Source: Candidatus Thiodiazotropha sp. 'RUGA'
GTDB taxonomy: Bacteria > Pseudomonadota > Gammaproteobacteria > Chromatiales > Chromatiaceae
Direction of reading: 5' to 3'
Length of the DNA stretch: 64,000 nucleotides
Assembly: GCA_016842065.1 (NCBI GenBank)
Contig: JAEPDS010000001.1
Coordinates: 1 to 64,000, forward strand
The notes under the pieces were generated by a model, which saw only the letters and a program-made list of their open reading frames with translations, was not told where the DNA came from and searched no databases. How positions within the stretch are numbered: position 1 is the first letter of the stretch; each line of letters begins with the position of its first letter. Of this stretch, positions 39,333-47,530 are shown in pieces. The translations under genes and the position numbers were made by a program.

Positions 39333-40646
39333 ATGAATGTCGTCAATCTGAATCGTGCAAGACGTGGCTCGGCGTCACCCTGCGTACACCTTAACCTGAA
39401 TGTGCGGGGACTGGATACATCGGCCACGCTGGCGATCAATGAAGAGAGCTCTGCCCTGCAGCGGGCCGGGAAAACGATCTATCGACTGGGACTCGGTCAA
39501 TCACCGTTCCCGGTACCCGACAGTGTCGTCGCTGCGTTGCAGAATAACGCACATCAGAAAGATTACCTGCCGGTACGTGGCCTGCAGCCATTGCGCTCTG
39601 CCGTTGCGGACTTCCACGCCCGGGTCAACGGTATCGAACGCACGGCGGATGATGTACTGATCGGCCCCGGCTCGAAGGAGCTGATGTTCATTCTACAGTT
39701 GGTGTTCTATGGCGACCTGGTGATCCCGGCTCCCAGTTGGGTCTCCTATTCGCCGCAGGCCTCGATCATTGGGCGCCAGATCCGGCGCGTCAATACGCTG
39801 GCCGAGAACGGTTGGCGCATCCAAGCCGAGGAACTCGAAGCCATTTGTCTTGAGGATCCTGGCCGGCCTCGCCTGCTGATCCTGAACTACCCGAATAACC
39901 CCGTCGGCATCACCTACAGCGATGCAGAGTTGAAGGCGATCGCAACGGTCGCAGAACGCTACGGCATGCTGGTTCTATCGGACGAGATATACAGCGAACT
40001 GCACTACGAGGGCGAACATCACTCCATCGCACGGCACTACCCGCAAGGCACCATCATCAGCAGTGGTTTGAGCAAATGGGCCGGCGCTGGTGGCTGGCGC
40101 CTCGGTACCTTCCTGTTTCCGGAAGGTCTTCGCTGGTTACTCGACGCGATGGCCGTCGTCGCAAGCGAAACCTTCACCACGGTGAGTGCGCCCATCCAGT
40201 ACGCGGCGATCCGAGCCTTTGAAGGCGGTCCGGACATCACCGATTATCTGAGTCGCTCACGCCGCATACTCAAGGGCTTGGGGCAGACGCTGACCAGCCG
40301 ACTGCGGCATATGGGCTGCCAGTTGGCAGACCCTGAAGGCGGTTTCTATCTGTTCCCAGACTTCAGCTTGCATCGTGAACGCTTTGCCGCTTGCGGGATC
40401 AAGACTTCCCGCGACCTGTGCAAGCAACTGCTCGACGATGCGGGTGTAGCCTGTCTGCCCGGCACCGACTTCGGCCGGCCGGCCACAGAGCTCACTGTGC
40501 GCATGGCCTATGTCGACTTCAATGGTGAACGGGCACTCGCTGCGGCGGATCCTGAAACAGAGATCGACGAGGCGTTTCTGAACGAATACTGCCCGAACCT
40601 GATCAATGCGATGGAGCGGATCGAGATGTGGCTGAAGAGATCATAG
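39333..40646 (+). CDS. Class I/II pyridoxal-phosphate aminotransferase
   Basis: A 437-residue fold-type I PLP enzyme: YLPVRGLQPLRSAVADFH, GPGSKELMF near the phosphate-binding loop, LILNYPNNPVG, LVLSDEIYSELHYEG with the PLP-interacting Asp and Tyr, and SSGLSKWAGAGGWRLG with the Schiff-base Lys. The last 40 residues give an unusual acidic tail (ALAAADPETEIDEAFLNEYCP). The substrate is not evident; aspartate- or aromatic-type aminotransferases are the closest in style. A decayed duplicate of its central part lies at 42331-42476. The GC content and codon use are higher than in the signalling cluster to the left. Confidence 0.9.
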   Translation: MNVVNLNRARRGSASPCVHLNLNVRGLDTSATLAINEESSALQRAGKTIYRLGLGQSPFPVPDSVVAALQNNAHQKDYLPVRGLQPLRSAVADFHARVNGIERTADDVLIGPGSKELMFILQLVFYGDLVIPAPSWVSYSPQASIIGRQIRRVNTLAENGWRIQAEELEAICLEDPGRPRLLILNYPNNPVGITYSDAELKAIATVAERYGMLVLSDEIYSELHYEGEHHSIARHYPQGTIISSGLSKWAGAGGWRLGTFLFPEGLRWLLDAMAVVASETFTTVSAPIQYAAIRAFEGGPDITDYLSRSRRILKGLGQTLTSRLRHMGCQLADPEGGFYLFPDFSLHRERFAACGIKTSRDLCKQLLDDAGVACLPGTDFGRPATELTVRMAYVDFNGERALAAADPETEIDEAFLNEYCPNLINAMERIEMWLKRS

Positions 40647-41128
40647 TGCCTGTAGAGTAAACAGACACCCTTAAGAACAGTGCAGTGCGTACTGACGCAG
40701 CCTATTCATATGCCTCGCTGCGTTCCTATGGCGAAGGGAGTGGTTTTGAATGCCAGCAAAATCCATCTCTACCACAAACTTGCAGTGCTGTAGGTAGCAT
40801 TTACAACTAAAGGTATCTTAAACAACCATCCGGTTTACCGACTATTGAGGCTGGGGTTATACAGAATCAAAAGCATTCCCGTGTGCGCCCGGAATACGAC
40901 AACAAATACCACGCTACTTTTGGGTGATCCTGTCGATGCTTGTATCAGCTTCATCACCCCAACCATAGACGGTGCCAGCTTCGATGGTTACATGCCATCG
41001 ATCATCTCTATTGAGTTCACCCCTAAAGGGAATTACACAGCAGTTCCGCTGTCAATAATTCAACATCTACCATCAACGAACAGCTTCGCTGTGGATTAGT
41101 CTCAGACCACCTCAGCTGCCAGTAACAA
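40647..41128. other. Intergenic region, no gene seen
   Basis: About 480 bases after the aminotransferase. An 84-codon forward frame at 40845-41099 has no family features and no ribosome site. I see no hairpin with a T-run close to the aminotransferase stop. Confidence 0.35.
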
Positions 41129-41977
41129 ATGAATAAACAGATCATTTTTATCCCCGGCCTGTTTGCTCTCGGTATCCTCACCGGCATCTTCATGATGGTG
41201 TCGCAACAGGACGATGAGCCCATCGCGCCAGCGATGGCAGCCACACCCACACAGCCATCCGAACCCGCGATCACCCCAGTTGTCACCGCAGCACCCGACG
41301 CATTGCAGAGCAACGACCTTGAATCGTTGCAAACCCGTGTCGATCAACTCATCTCTCGGGTCGAGAAACTGGAGCAGTCGTTACAAGAAGTGGATATATC
41401 AGAGCCCTCAGATACGTTGGGTAGCGATGAAACGACATCAAGCAGTGCGGAAGTTCCGTCCAGCGATAATGCACGCGCCTTTACCAACAACCTGCTGAAT
41501 GCCGGCGTCGATCCGGTAATGGCGGAGGAAGTCGTTCGCCGCAGGAGCGAACTCGACCTGAAAAGGCTGGAACTGCGTGATAGCGCGATCCGCGGTGGCT
41601 ACATAGACACGGAGCGCTACCGGGATGAGCTCAACGAACTGCTGGCACAGGATATCTCGATACGCGAGGAATTTGGTGACGACGTCTACGACCGCTACCT
41701 ATACAGCAACGGTCAGTCGAACCGGATTCGCATCGACTCGGTGATGATGAGCTCTGCTGCCGAACAAGCCGGCTTCAAATCCGGCGACATGATCATGGAC
41801 TACGACGAGCAACGACTGTTCGACTATACCGAATTACAGCAGGCAACCACCCAAGGCACACGCGATGAGTATGTCAGCGTCACCGTCGAACGTGACGGGG
41901 AGCAGATGATGCTGTGGATCCCGCGCGGACCGATGGGTGTACGTTTGACCAACACACGTATCGATCCGGACCTCTGA
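41129..41977 (+). CDS. Membrane-anchored PDZ domain protein
   Basis: The 282-residue protein has an N-terminal anchor (IIFIPGLFALGILTGIFMMV), a Pro/Thr-rich linker, a short coiled coil (LESLQTRVDQLISRVEKLEQ), a helical region and a C-terminal PDZ domain (MMSSAAEQAGFKSGDMIM, then the DEYVSVTVERDGEQMML strand pair). No protease domain is attached. It probably scaffolds or regulates an envelope protein, like the PDZ parts of DegS or GspC. Partner unknown. Confidence 0.82.
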   Translation: MNKQIIFIPGLFALGILTGIFMMVSQQDDEPIAPAMAATPTQPSEPAITPVVTAAPDALQSNDLESLQTRVDQLISRVEKLEQSLQEVDISEPSDTLGSDETTSSSAEVPSSDNARAFTNNLLNAGVDPVMAEEVVRRRSELDLKRLELRDSAIRGGYIDTERYRDELNELLAQDISIREEFGDDVYDRYLYSNGQSNRIRIDSVMMSSAAEQAGFKSGDMIMDYDEQRLFDYTELQQATTQGTRDEYVSVTVERDGEQMMLWIPRGPMGVRLTNTRIDPDL

Positions 41978-41990
41978 TGTTTCGATGAAA

Positions 41991-42020
41991 AAAAGCCCTG
42001 CGCTTTCGTAAATGGCTTTT
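41991..42020 (+). terminator. Weak hairpin after the PDZ gene
   Basis: AAAAGCC (41991-41997) pairs with GGCTTTT (42014-42020), with a 16-base loop, starting 14 bases after the PDZ stop codon. The run of A before and T within the stem makes it a possible bidirectional terminator, but the stem is short and the loop long. Confidence 0.35.
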
Positions 42021-42330
42021 CAGCGTCGATCGCGGTCCGTTTAACCTGAACCGGTTCTGTCCAAGCCATCGTCGCAATGCCTCGAAATGTTAGTCGCTGT
42101 ATCCAGCTAAAGAACAAACTTCCAGTACTCAACTTGGTCCACATTGAGCTGCCATACCAAGTCACACAAAGCATTCAGAATTGTGTCCAGACGGGCAGTT
42201 TGCGGAAGCTGGGCAGCAACGATCCATTCGGCCTGACTGGTTGGGTTGAAGAACATACCGATCGCTTCAGCGCTGTTGGCACGAATGCTCATGAAATAGT
42301 CGAGAGACTCAGCAACGCCATCGTGATTGA

Positions 42331-42476
42331 CTCGATGGCCGTCGTTACGAGCGAATGCTTCAACAGCGCGATTGTGCGTCGATTCATGCTTCCAAAGGCG
42401 GTCCGGATATCACTGAGTACCTGACTCACACACGCCGCATACTCAAGGGCTTGGGACAGATGGTGACCGTCCGATT
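42331..42476 (+). pseudogene. Decayed partial copy of the aminotransferase gene
   Basis: This stretch repeats, with many substitutions and at least one deletion, the part of the aminotransferase gene at about 40145-40310. The shared islands include ATGGCCGTCGT, AGGCGGTCCGGA, and ACGCCGCATACTCAAGGGC followed by TTGGG-CAGA. Read in the aminotransferase frame it meets a stop (CTGAGTACCTGA) and a shifted frame, so it cannot code. The parent is intact 2 kb to the left in the same orientation. It is a direct, degenerate duplication; I could not extend the match upstream of 42327. Confidence 0.8.
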
Positions 42477-42553
42477 GGGTGCTCCCCTAACAGGATCTAC
42501 CTGTTGGGTCTGATCAGCAATTGAGGCCGGCTCAGTCCGCAAAGCAGCCTGAA

Positions 42554-43126
42554 TCACCCCCCAATCAAAGGCACTCCGGCAAGGTGTACGTGAAAGCGCA
42601 GCACCAGTGCGGCGATGCCAACACCCACTACCACAACCAAGAGTTCGCCATACCAAGCCATGGTCGTCTCGGGTTTGATCCAGTCACCGTCACGGCGATT
42701 GATCAACAGCATCGAGATGACAGTCCAGATCGCCATCACCGAGAACAGCAAGAGTGAGCGGCTGTCACCATTGGCCAGGAGGTGGGCCAACGCCCACAGC
42801 AATACACCTGTCAGTTGCGGGTGACGAATCAGGCGTTTGACGCGCGTACGCGGAAAACTGGCCGCCGCCATCAATATGAATCCGATCACGACCAAAAGCA
42901 TCGCCGCATGACGCAAGCCGGCCGGTGGCGCATAGACCTGGGTCGGCACGGTGCCACGCCAGCCGAAAACAATCAGAATCACCCCCGTGAGAATCAACAA
43001 CGCAAACAGGCCTTGGTACGGACCGTCACCGATCCGCTTGACCAGGCCATCGCGCATCTGCGGTAACAAGGATGGGAAGAGGTGGACGCCGGCCCACAGG
43101 GTCAGCCCGATCAATAGCAGCATCAT
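42554..43126 (-). CDS. NnrU family membrane protein
   Basis: A 190-residue protein with five or six membrane helices and the NnrU pattern: LIGLTLWAGVHLFPSL, PYQGLFALLILTGVILIVFGW, then RLIRHPQLTGVLLWALAHLLANGDSRSLLLFS with the conserved RHPQL and GD positions, and a late LRFHVHLAGVPLI. NnrU was named in nitric oxide reductase regions and is related to NnrU/isoprenylcysteine-methyltransferase-like membrane proteins; its biochemical role is uncertain. No denitrification genes are nearby. Confidence 0.88.
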   Translation of the reverse strand: MMLLLIGLTLWAGVHLFPSLLPQMRDGLVKRIGDGPYQGLFALLILTGVILIVFGWRGTVPTQVYAPPAGLRHAAMLLVVIGFILMAAASFPRTRVKRLIRHPQLTGVLLWALAHLLANGDSRSLLLFSVMAIWTVISMLLINRRDGDWIKPETTMAWYGELLVVVVGVGIAALVLRFHVHLAGVPLIGG

Positions 43127-43262
43127 GTTGATTTCTCCACGTTGACAGGCATCTGAGTTTAAACCAAAGCGAATTAGTGCCCAAGGGCAAAGGCCGTCAT
43201 TTTATAATCATAAAACGTTAACGAATTCGTGGATTCCCTCATATACCCGTAGATCCTTGGGG

Positions 43263-43535
43263 TCAATGGGGTGCAATTTTCCTGACATAGGGCCTGTTGG
43301 ACCATGAAGGATTACCCGGCTGTCGGACCAGGTAGGTTTGTGGAGGCGCTAATGCGCCTTTCTTTATGAGGTAAGCCAGTATCTTGTCGATGATCGACTG
43401 AGCCTCAATGCTGGCGAACACCCGGGCTTCACCGCCACACTGCGGTCAGCTCGACACATCAATGTAGAATATCCGTTTCAGTCACTGTGCCCAGGTCATA
43501 GCCTGGTGGCGCTGTTGCGGTTTCTTTACTCATCA
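43263..43535 (-). mobile_element. IS91-family transposase C-terminal remnant (copy 1)
   Basis: Read on the minus strand this gives RHQAMTWAQ-stop-LKRIFYIDVSS, then a stop in place of the first zinc-finger Cys, then PQCGGEARVFASIEAQS, IIDKILAYL and a tail ending at TGA 43263. WAQRLKRxFxID...CxxCGGxxRVIAxIEDPxVI is the C-terminal signature of IS91-family (HUH, rolling-circle) transposases. Two in-frame stops make it dead. A second copy with the same segments lies at 45300-46015 in the same direction, on the far side of the cytochrome P450 gene. Confidence 0.82.
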
Positions 43536-43544
43536 TTATTGCTA

Positions 43545-43793
43545 CTACTTTGTGGCTGGTCTTTGGTGACTTTTTCGAGTTAGCTTAAGGGCTTTAAGAA
43601 GCATAGATAGGCTTCTGAAGCAGTGTGCGATTCCAAGCAGGATTATTCCATGATGCGCGTTAAGTGAAAATTCTTTGCCAAAATCTGCAATTGTTTCGTT
43701 AACCCCAGTTGCCATCAGAATAATTCCAAAAAACAAGTTGACCCATGGGTTATTTACGATCGAATCGACAAAGTGTATTAATTTGTCCAGCAT
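43545..43793 (-). CDS. Small hypothetical membrane protein
   Basis: An 82-residue protein with two hydrophobic segments (NPWVNLFFGIILMATGV and HHGIILLGIAHCFRSLSMLL) and a basic tail (KLTRKSHQRPATK). It lies 120 bases downstream of the P450 gene, in the same direction and the same AT-rich block, and its stop is ten bases from the IS91 remnant. It may be part of the imported module. No family recognised. Confidence 0.5.
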   Translation of the reverse strand: MLDKLIHFVDSIVNNPWVNLFFGIILMATGVNETIADFGKEFSLNAHHGIILLGIAHCFRSLSMLLKALKLTRKSHQRPATK

Positions 43794-43913
43794 GATTATA
43801 GTTGACTAATTGCAAGTTTATGTTGTTTGTAGATTAGTGACAGGAAACATGTCTAGCCCTTACACGCGCATGACTTTTACTCTTATTCGCAGATTCTGGG
43901 TAACAAAAAACAA

Positions 43914-45173
43914 TCACAGCGAGCAGATATTGATCCGGTCATCGACAGGGAATGATACTAGACGCCCGCTAATTGGGATGGGGAGTCCTTCGTGGTTTCC
44001 ATTGTATTCCTTCGGAAGACGCAGCTTCCAGGCGAAACTTTCCGAACAGATGTATTTAAGAGTGTTGATCATCATTTGAATTGAGTATGATCTGCCAATA
44101 CATGAACGATTGCCCATGCCAAATGGGAGGTATTTATAACCACCCGCAATTCCAGGCGTTAAAAATCTCTCTGGGTAAAATTTCTCTGGATCCTTCCATG
44201 CTTTTTCGTTTCGATGAAGATCCGATAAGCTAACCATGAAATCAGTTGCTGTAGTAGCGGATTTGTTGCGCTTTTCCCAGGTGCCTTTTTTTTCGTAACC
44301 GAAACGGCGAAAGGGGCTGTATAAACGCAGCACTTCACTTACGAAACACCTGGCCATTTTTTCATTCTCACGTATCTTTATCACATACTCTTCCAGAACA
44401 GCAATGCACAATAGCATCGAGCAAAGTGCAGATGATAATGAGAAAGAAGATACAAGCATGCTTGTTAGCTCGCCTCTATATTGAGGGTGTGTTATTTTTC
44501 CTTCTTCCTTGAGCTCGAGCAGAACTGATAGCCAGCTACCATCTTTTGGCGTGGCATGCTTATCTACAAGTTTTTCCAGCTCTTTGGCAATTTTCCGTGT
44601 GTAGTGTTCGCCCCTGAAATAAACGAAGTCTACTATATTCCGCATCAGAGATACTCCAGGCAATTGCAAGCTGAAGGCAAACATCAGACCCTCTAGGTGT
44701 ACAGGTCTTGAACCGGGTTTGAATTTGGTATCTTTAATGTGCTGGATCAGCTCAGTAGATAGGTTTGCTCCTAACATGTTCTCAAGTAAGCTGATGTACA
44801 CTTCACGTATCAATTCGCTCGACAAATGATGTTCCTCGTTTGTCGAACCATCGTTCATGGAGCAGAACAGCCTGTCTATCAGTTCCTGTGAGATTTCTGG
44901 ATATGCTTCTTTCTTCGGCAGGCACCTGCTGAACCGTTCTCTTAGGAAATGGGCGTGCTCATCATGACTGACAACAATGGAGTTATTGCTCAGATGAAAA
45001 CGTGTCAGCAGATCTATTGTTAGTTGGGATCTGGTGAATGCACTTTCCTTTGCAAACTCTTTTACCCTGTTAGGATCAGCGCTAAATTCTATGCGATTTC
45101 TTAACCAGGGCAGACTATATATCTTATCACTACCCCGCCATGACAGATTGTCGAGAATAGTTAACTTTGACAT
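43914..45173 (-). CDS. Cytochrome P450
   Basis: The 419-residue protein has the P450 landmarks: ExxR as EVLR (residues 280-283), the meander DPEKFYPERF, and the haem loop FGMGNRSCIG with the thiolate C358. There is no membrane anchor, as usual for bacterial P450s. The I-helix (residues 237-256, TSMLVSSFSLSSALCSML) lacks the usual A/G-G-x-D/E-T oxygen-activation motif. No ferredoxin or reductase gene is nearby. It lies in an AT-rich block between two IS91 transposase remnants, so it was very probably acquired. The substrate is unknown. Confidence 0.9.
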   Translation of the reverse strand: MSKLTILDNLSWRGSDKIYSLPWLRNRIEFSADPNRVKEFAKESAFTRSQLTIDLLTRFHLSNNSIVVSHDEHAHFLRERFSRCLPKKEAYPEISQELIDRLFCSMNDGSTNEEHHLSSELIREVYISLLENMLGANLSTELIQHIKDTKFKPGSRPVHLEGLMFAFSLQLPGVSLMRNIVDFVYFRGEHYTRKIAKELEKLVDKHATPKDGSWLSVLLELKEEGKITHPQYRGELTSMLVSSFSLSSALCSMLLCIAVLEEYVIKIRENEKMARCFVSEVLRLYSPFRRFGYEKKGTWEKRNKSATTATDFMVSLSDLHRNEKAWKDPEKFYPERFLTPGIAGGYKYLPFGMGNRSCIGRSYSIQMMINTLKYICSESFAWKLRLPKEYNGNHEGLPIPISGRLVSFPVDDRINICSL

Positions 45174-45299
45174 ATTGAATCCTTATTATATTTACTTTCG
45201 AGCCTGAATTTATGGCCAGATGATGGATTGAGTCAATACCAAGTATAGAATGAATAAACAATCCCACCCTGCATCACAATTACGCAATCCAGCCAGGCA

Positions 45300-46015
45300 C
45301 GCATTGTCGGTAGATACCCCGGGGGATGGTGAAAATGCGCGGTTCTTCATGGGATGATCTAGGATTTTGTTTATGACAATCTAGCCCTCAATACACGCAA
45401 TTATCCTGGCTTCGCCCCCACACTGCGATCAAATTGATACGTCTATCTTGAACAACCGTTTGAGGCGTTGTGCCCAGATCATAGCCTGAAGGCACTGCGT
45501 CCAAGTCATGACCTGGTGGCGCTGTTCGGGTGTTATGTCTTGTTTTTCATTCTGCGCGCGGCATTTACTCGCTTGACGGCGTCACATCTACCCGGTATTT
45601 GCTATTCGACGCGATTACGCCATGCAGCCACGTCAGGATCACCCTGGGCTTGGCTACCAGCGCCGCCAGCTTGGCGATAAAATCCAGCAGCTCAAAGGTA
45701 ACATGCCTGATCCCATCATTGTAGGGCGTTTTGAGTAGCTAGCGGGTATTCCCGGAAGGGGTCAATGATCGGCGTTTCTCCGATACCTCTGGTCTTGAAA
45801 TATCGACATGGCCTCTCCAGCTTCTGCCGTTCCCAAGCTTGTGACGTGACACCGGCATGCAGGCTAAACCCAGCCACTTTCAGCACCAGGACAAAGCGGT
45901 CATCTTCTTATAAGACGGAGATGGTCTGCAGCGTGAAAACCTTGCACCCTTTGTTGAGGGCCGACGGCAAAGCGGCAACCCACTGAGTAACCTAATACCT
46001 GTTGCAGTTCTGCAG
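45300..46015 (-). mobile_element. IS91-family transposase remnant (copy 2)
   Basis: Translating the minus strand in shifting frames gives, from the right: VGPQQRVQGFHAADH, then VAGFSLHAGVTSQAWERQKLE, RPCRYFKTRGIGETPIIDP, LLKTPYNDGIRHVTFELLD followed by FIAKLAALVAKPRVILTWLHGV, and finally WAQRLKRLFKIDVSI-stop-SQCGGEARIIACIE. These are the ordered segments of an IS91-family transposase (GFSLHAG; KLERLCRY; TPY.DGT.HV.FEPLDFIA; LVP.PR). Several stops and frameshifts kill it. A short internal duplication repeats the MTW..Q segment. It also explains the otherwise empty stretch 45174-46050. Confidence 0.85.
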
Positions 46016-46050
46016 GTACCAAACCAGCGCAGAGGATTGATGCTCTGCTG

Positions 46051-46905
46051 TCAAATCGACTCCAGTGACATAATCTCAACTGAGGGTGGTAACCGCCTCA
46101 ATCGCCTTACGCCGTCCCCACCGATCCAGATACGAATCGCCCGTGGGAGGCGCTCTGCCAGTTCTTCAAGATCGTCTCTGATCGCGTTCCGGGTATAGCA
46201 CCCACTGAAAGAGAGCGCCACTGTCGATACCCCCGACCGTTCCGCCGCGGTAACTATCTCATCAAGCGGGACATCCGTCCCCAGATTCAGGGTGGCCCTG
46301 CCTGAGTTTATTAGCAGGGCCTCGGCCATCAGCAATCCCAATGCGTGCTGCTCGCCAGGAAGAGTACCCAGCAGCACCTCAGGATTCCCAGGCGGGTATC
46401 CAACGCGGCTCATGGCTACTTCCAGGAAGCGCACCAGGTGTCTGGTGAGTATGTGCTCCTCGAAAATCTGCAGACGCCCAGCGGCCCAGAGTTCTCCGAC
46501 TGATTTGGTCAAAGGTGCGAAGGTATCGAGCACGAATGAGCTTAGCCCCTCCCGGGCAAGGACCTGCTCCAGTGCTGAATTGAGTGCCGGGATATCGCCG
46601 GAAGATGCCAAATCGATTAGTCGGGTATGGGCGGGATCGATGCCCCTTTGACTCAATAAGACATCGTGCAATGTGTCGGCAAGCTTGTTGAGGGCTTCAT
46701 CCTCGAGTGGTACCACTTTACCGGGCCGGAATCCCTGATCCAACAAACGCCGGATCCGTTGCAGGCGTTGAATTTGCTCAGCGCTGTAGACGCGCTCGCC
46801 CTTATCGTTACGCTCAGGTGTCGGGAAACCGTAGCGTCTCTCCCATATTCGCAGGGTATCCCGACTAATGCCGGTGTCGCGCTCCACAGAACCAATCGCA
46901 AACAT
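46051..46905 (-). CDS. MerR-family B12-binding regulator, CarH/LitR-like photoreceptor candidate
   Basis: Residues 1-70 are a MerR winged helix (AIGSVERDTGISRDTLRIWERRYGF). A helical bundle and a cobalamin-binding Rossmann domain follow. The light-sensing set of CarH is present: a Trp in GELWAAG followed nine residues later by the EH pair (Wx9EH, residues W140, E150, H151), and the lower cobalt ligand in GEQHALG (ExHxxG, H187). LGTDVPLDEIVTAAERSGVS and a late IWIGGDGVRRL complete the B12 fold. Start ATG 46905 has GAGAG before it. CarH-type proteins repress in the dark as adenosylcobalamin-bound tetramers and release DNA in light. Target genes are inferred from the operator at 46971. Confidence 0.9.
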   Translation of the reverse strand: MFAIGSVERDTGISRDTLRIWERRYGFPTPERNDKGERVYSAEQIQRLQRIRRLLDQGFRPGKVVPLEDEALNKLADTLHDVLLSQRGIDPAHTRLIDLASSGDIPALNSALEQVLAREGLSSFVLDTFAPLTKSVGELWAAGRLQIFEEHILTRHLVRFLEVAMSRVGYPPGNPEVLLGTLPGEQHALGLLMAEALLINSGRATLNLGTDVPLDEIVTAAERSGVSTVALSFSGCYTRNAIRDDLEELAERLPRAIRIWIGGDGVRRLRRLPPSVEIMSLESI

Positions 46906-46958
46906 CTCTCTATCCAATTAAGTCTAAGACATTACCTACAATTCATAATCTATCATAA

Positions 46959-46964
46959 ATTATA
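46959..46964 (-). promoter_or_regulatory. -10 box of the merR-like gene
   Basis: On the minus strand the perfect consensus TATAAT lies 54 bases upstream of ATG 46905. The matching -35 region (about 46980-46987) falls inside the palindrome at 46971-46987 and is weak (TTGTCT at 15-bp spacing), suggesting that a regulator bound there would block its own transcription. Confidence 0.5.
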
Positions 46965-46970
46965 AGCATT

Positions 46971-46987
46971 TTTTGTCCTAGACAAAA
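46971..46987. promoter_or_regulatory. Palindromic operator candidate in the divergent promoter region
   Basis: TTTTGTCCTAGACAAAA has seven-bp perfect arms around CTA. A weaker related site, GTCTAAGAC, lies at 46922-46930; both share GTCnnnGAC, and the centres are about 53 bp (five helical turns) apart. The pair sits between the B12-dependent MerR gene and the divergent 55-residue gene, where autoregulation by the MerR protein is the simplest reading. On the plus strand TAGACA (46979) and TAATTT (47001), 16 bp apart, form a possible promoter for the small gene. Confidence 0.6.
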
Positions 46988-47070
46988 GAAATTTCGATGC
47001 TAATTTTAAAATCATGTCGGTTGCTAATCACCGGCACACTAACCCAGAGAATTATGATAGGAGAATGACC

Positions 47071-47238
47071 ATGAGTTTCCACCAAGATCAGATTCAGACA
47101 CCAGCTACGTATTCCGGACCGGTAATGCTAAATGTCGATCATGACGATCGAGAAATTCCATCACCTGTCGACGCGGAAGGTGATGAGCATGAGTACGAAT
47201 GGGCCGATGTACTTAAGGAAGTGGAACCTTACTATTGA
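47071..47238 (+). CDS. Small acidic protein, divergent from the B12 regulator
   Basis: A 55-residue protein (MSFHQDQIQTPATYSG at the start, EYEWADVLKEVEPYY at the end), rich in Asp, Glu, His and Pro with a central DHDDREIPSP segment. ATG 47071 is preceded at six bases by AGGAGA (47059-47064), so it is likely translated; the longer frame starts 19 codons earlier without such a site. It faces the MerR-B12 gene across the palindrome. No family recognised, and no signal or membrane segment is visible. Confidence 0.6.
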   Translation: MSFHQDQIQTPATYSGPVMLNVDHDDREIPSPVDAEGDEHEYEWADVLKEVEPYY

Positions 47239-47276
47239 GCGATGAATAAGGTCAGAGAGTCTTTGATTGGGTTGCA

Positions 47277-47426
47277 ATGTTTCATCCGGTGAACATTTCG
47301 AGCACCGGGTGGGACATGGTTATTCGAAGTGCAGCAGACAGCTATATTGACGTTAACAATTTCTCCACCATGTCTGAACGTGCGGCCTATGTTAATGCCG
47401 ATAGAACGCTCCAAATTAAGAGTTGA
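47277..47426 (+). CDS. Possible 49-residue protein or remnant
   Basis: An open frame from ATG 47277 to TGA 47424-47426 encodes MFHPVNISSTGWDMVIRS and continues to RTLQIKS. It lies 38 bases after the acidic small protein in the same direction. There is no clear ribosome site, and I recognise no family. It could be a second small gene of the unit or the end of a decayed gene. Confidence 0.25.
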   Translation: MFHPVNISSTGWDMVIRSAADSYIDVNNFSTMSERAAYVNADRTLQIKS

Positions 47427-47459
47427 TTAGAGGGGGAAGCGGCTCCTGCTCCTTTCGCC

Positions 47460-47512
47460 CCGGAGAAAGTGTTAACGATGTCTCCGGAATAAGGTGTTAC
47501 CTATGTGCCCGG
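47460..47512. repeat. Paired 19-bp direct repeats, probable insertion-sequence end
   Basis: GTGTTAACGATGTCTCCGG (47469-47487) and GTGTTACCTATGTGCCCGG (47494-47512) are direct repeats 25 bases apart; CCGGAG at 47460 also inverts CTCCGG at 47482. Strings of the type GTGTTAAC.ATGTCTCCGG are familiar to me from the ends of integrase-type insertion sequences, so this is probably the leftover end of one, immediately outside the tRNA scar. The element itself is absent. Confidence 0.4.
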
Positions 47513-47530
47513 TAAGCACCGAATCTATTT

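Noticed and set aside
40845-41099. An 84-codon plus-strand frame between the aminotransferase and PDZ genes
   Set aside because: No ribosome site and no recognisable fold; probably chance.
45468-45986. Short plus-strand frames between the P450 and MerR genes
   Set aside because: They are antisense to the IS91 transposase remnant, which explains the whole stretch.
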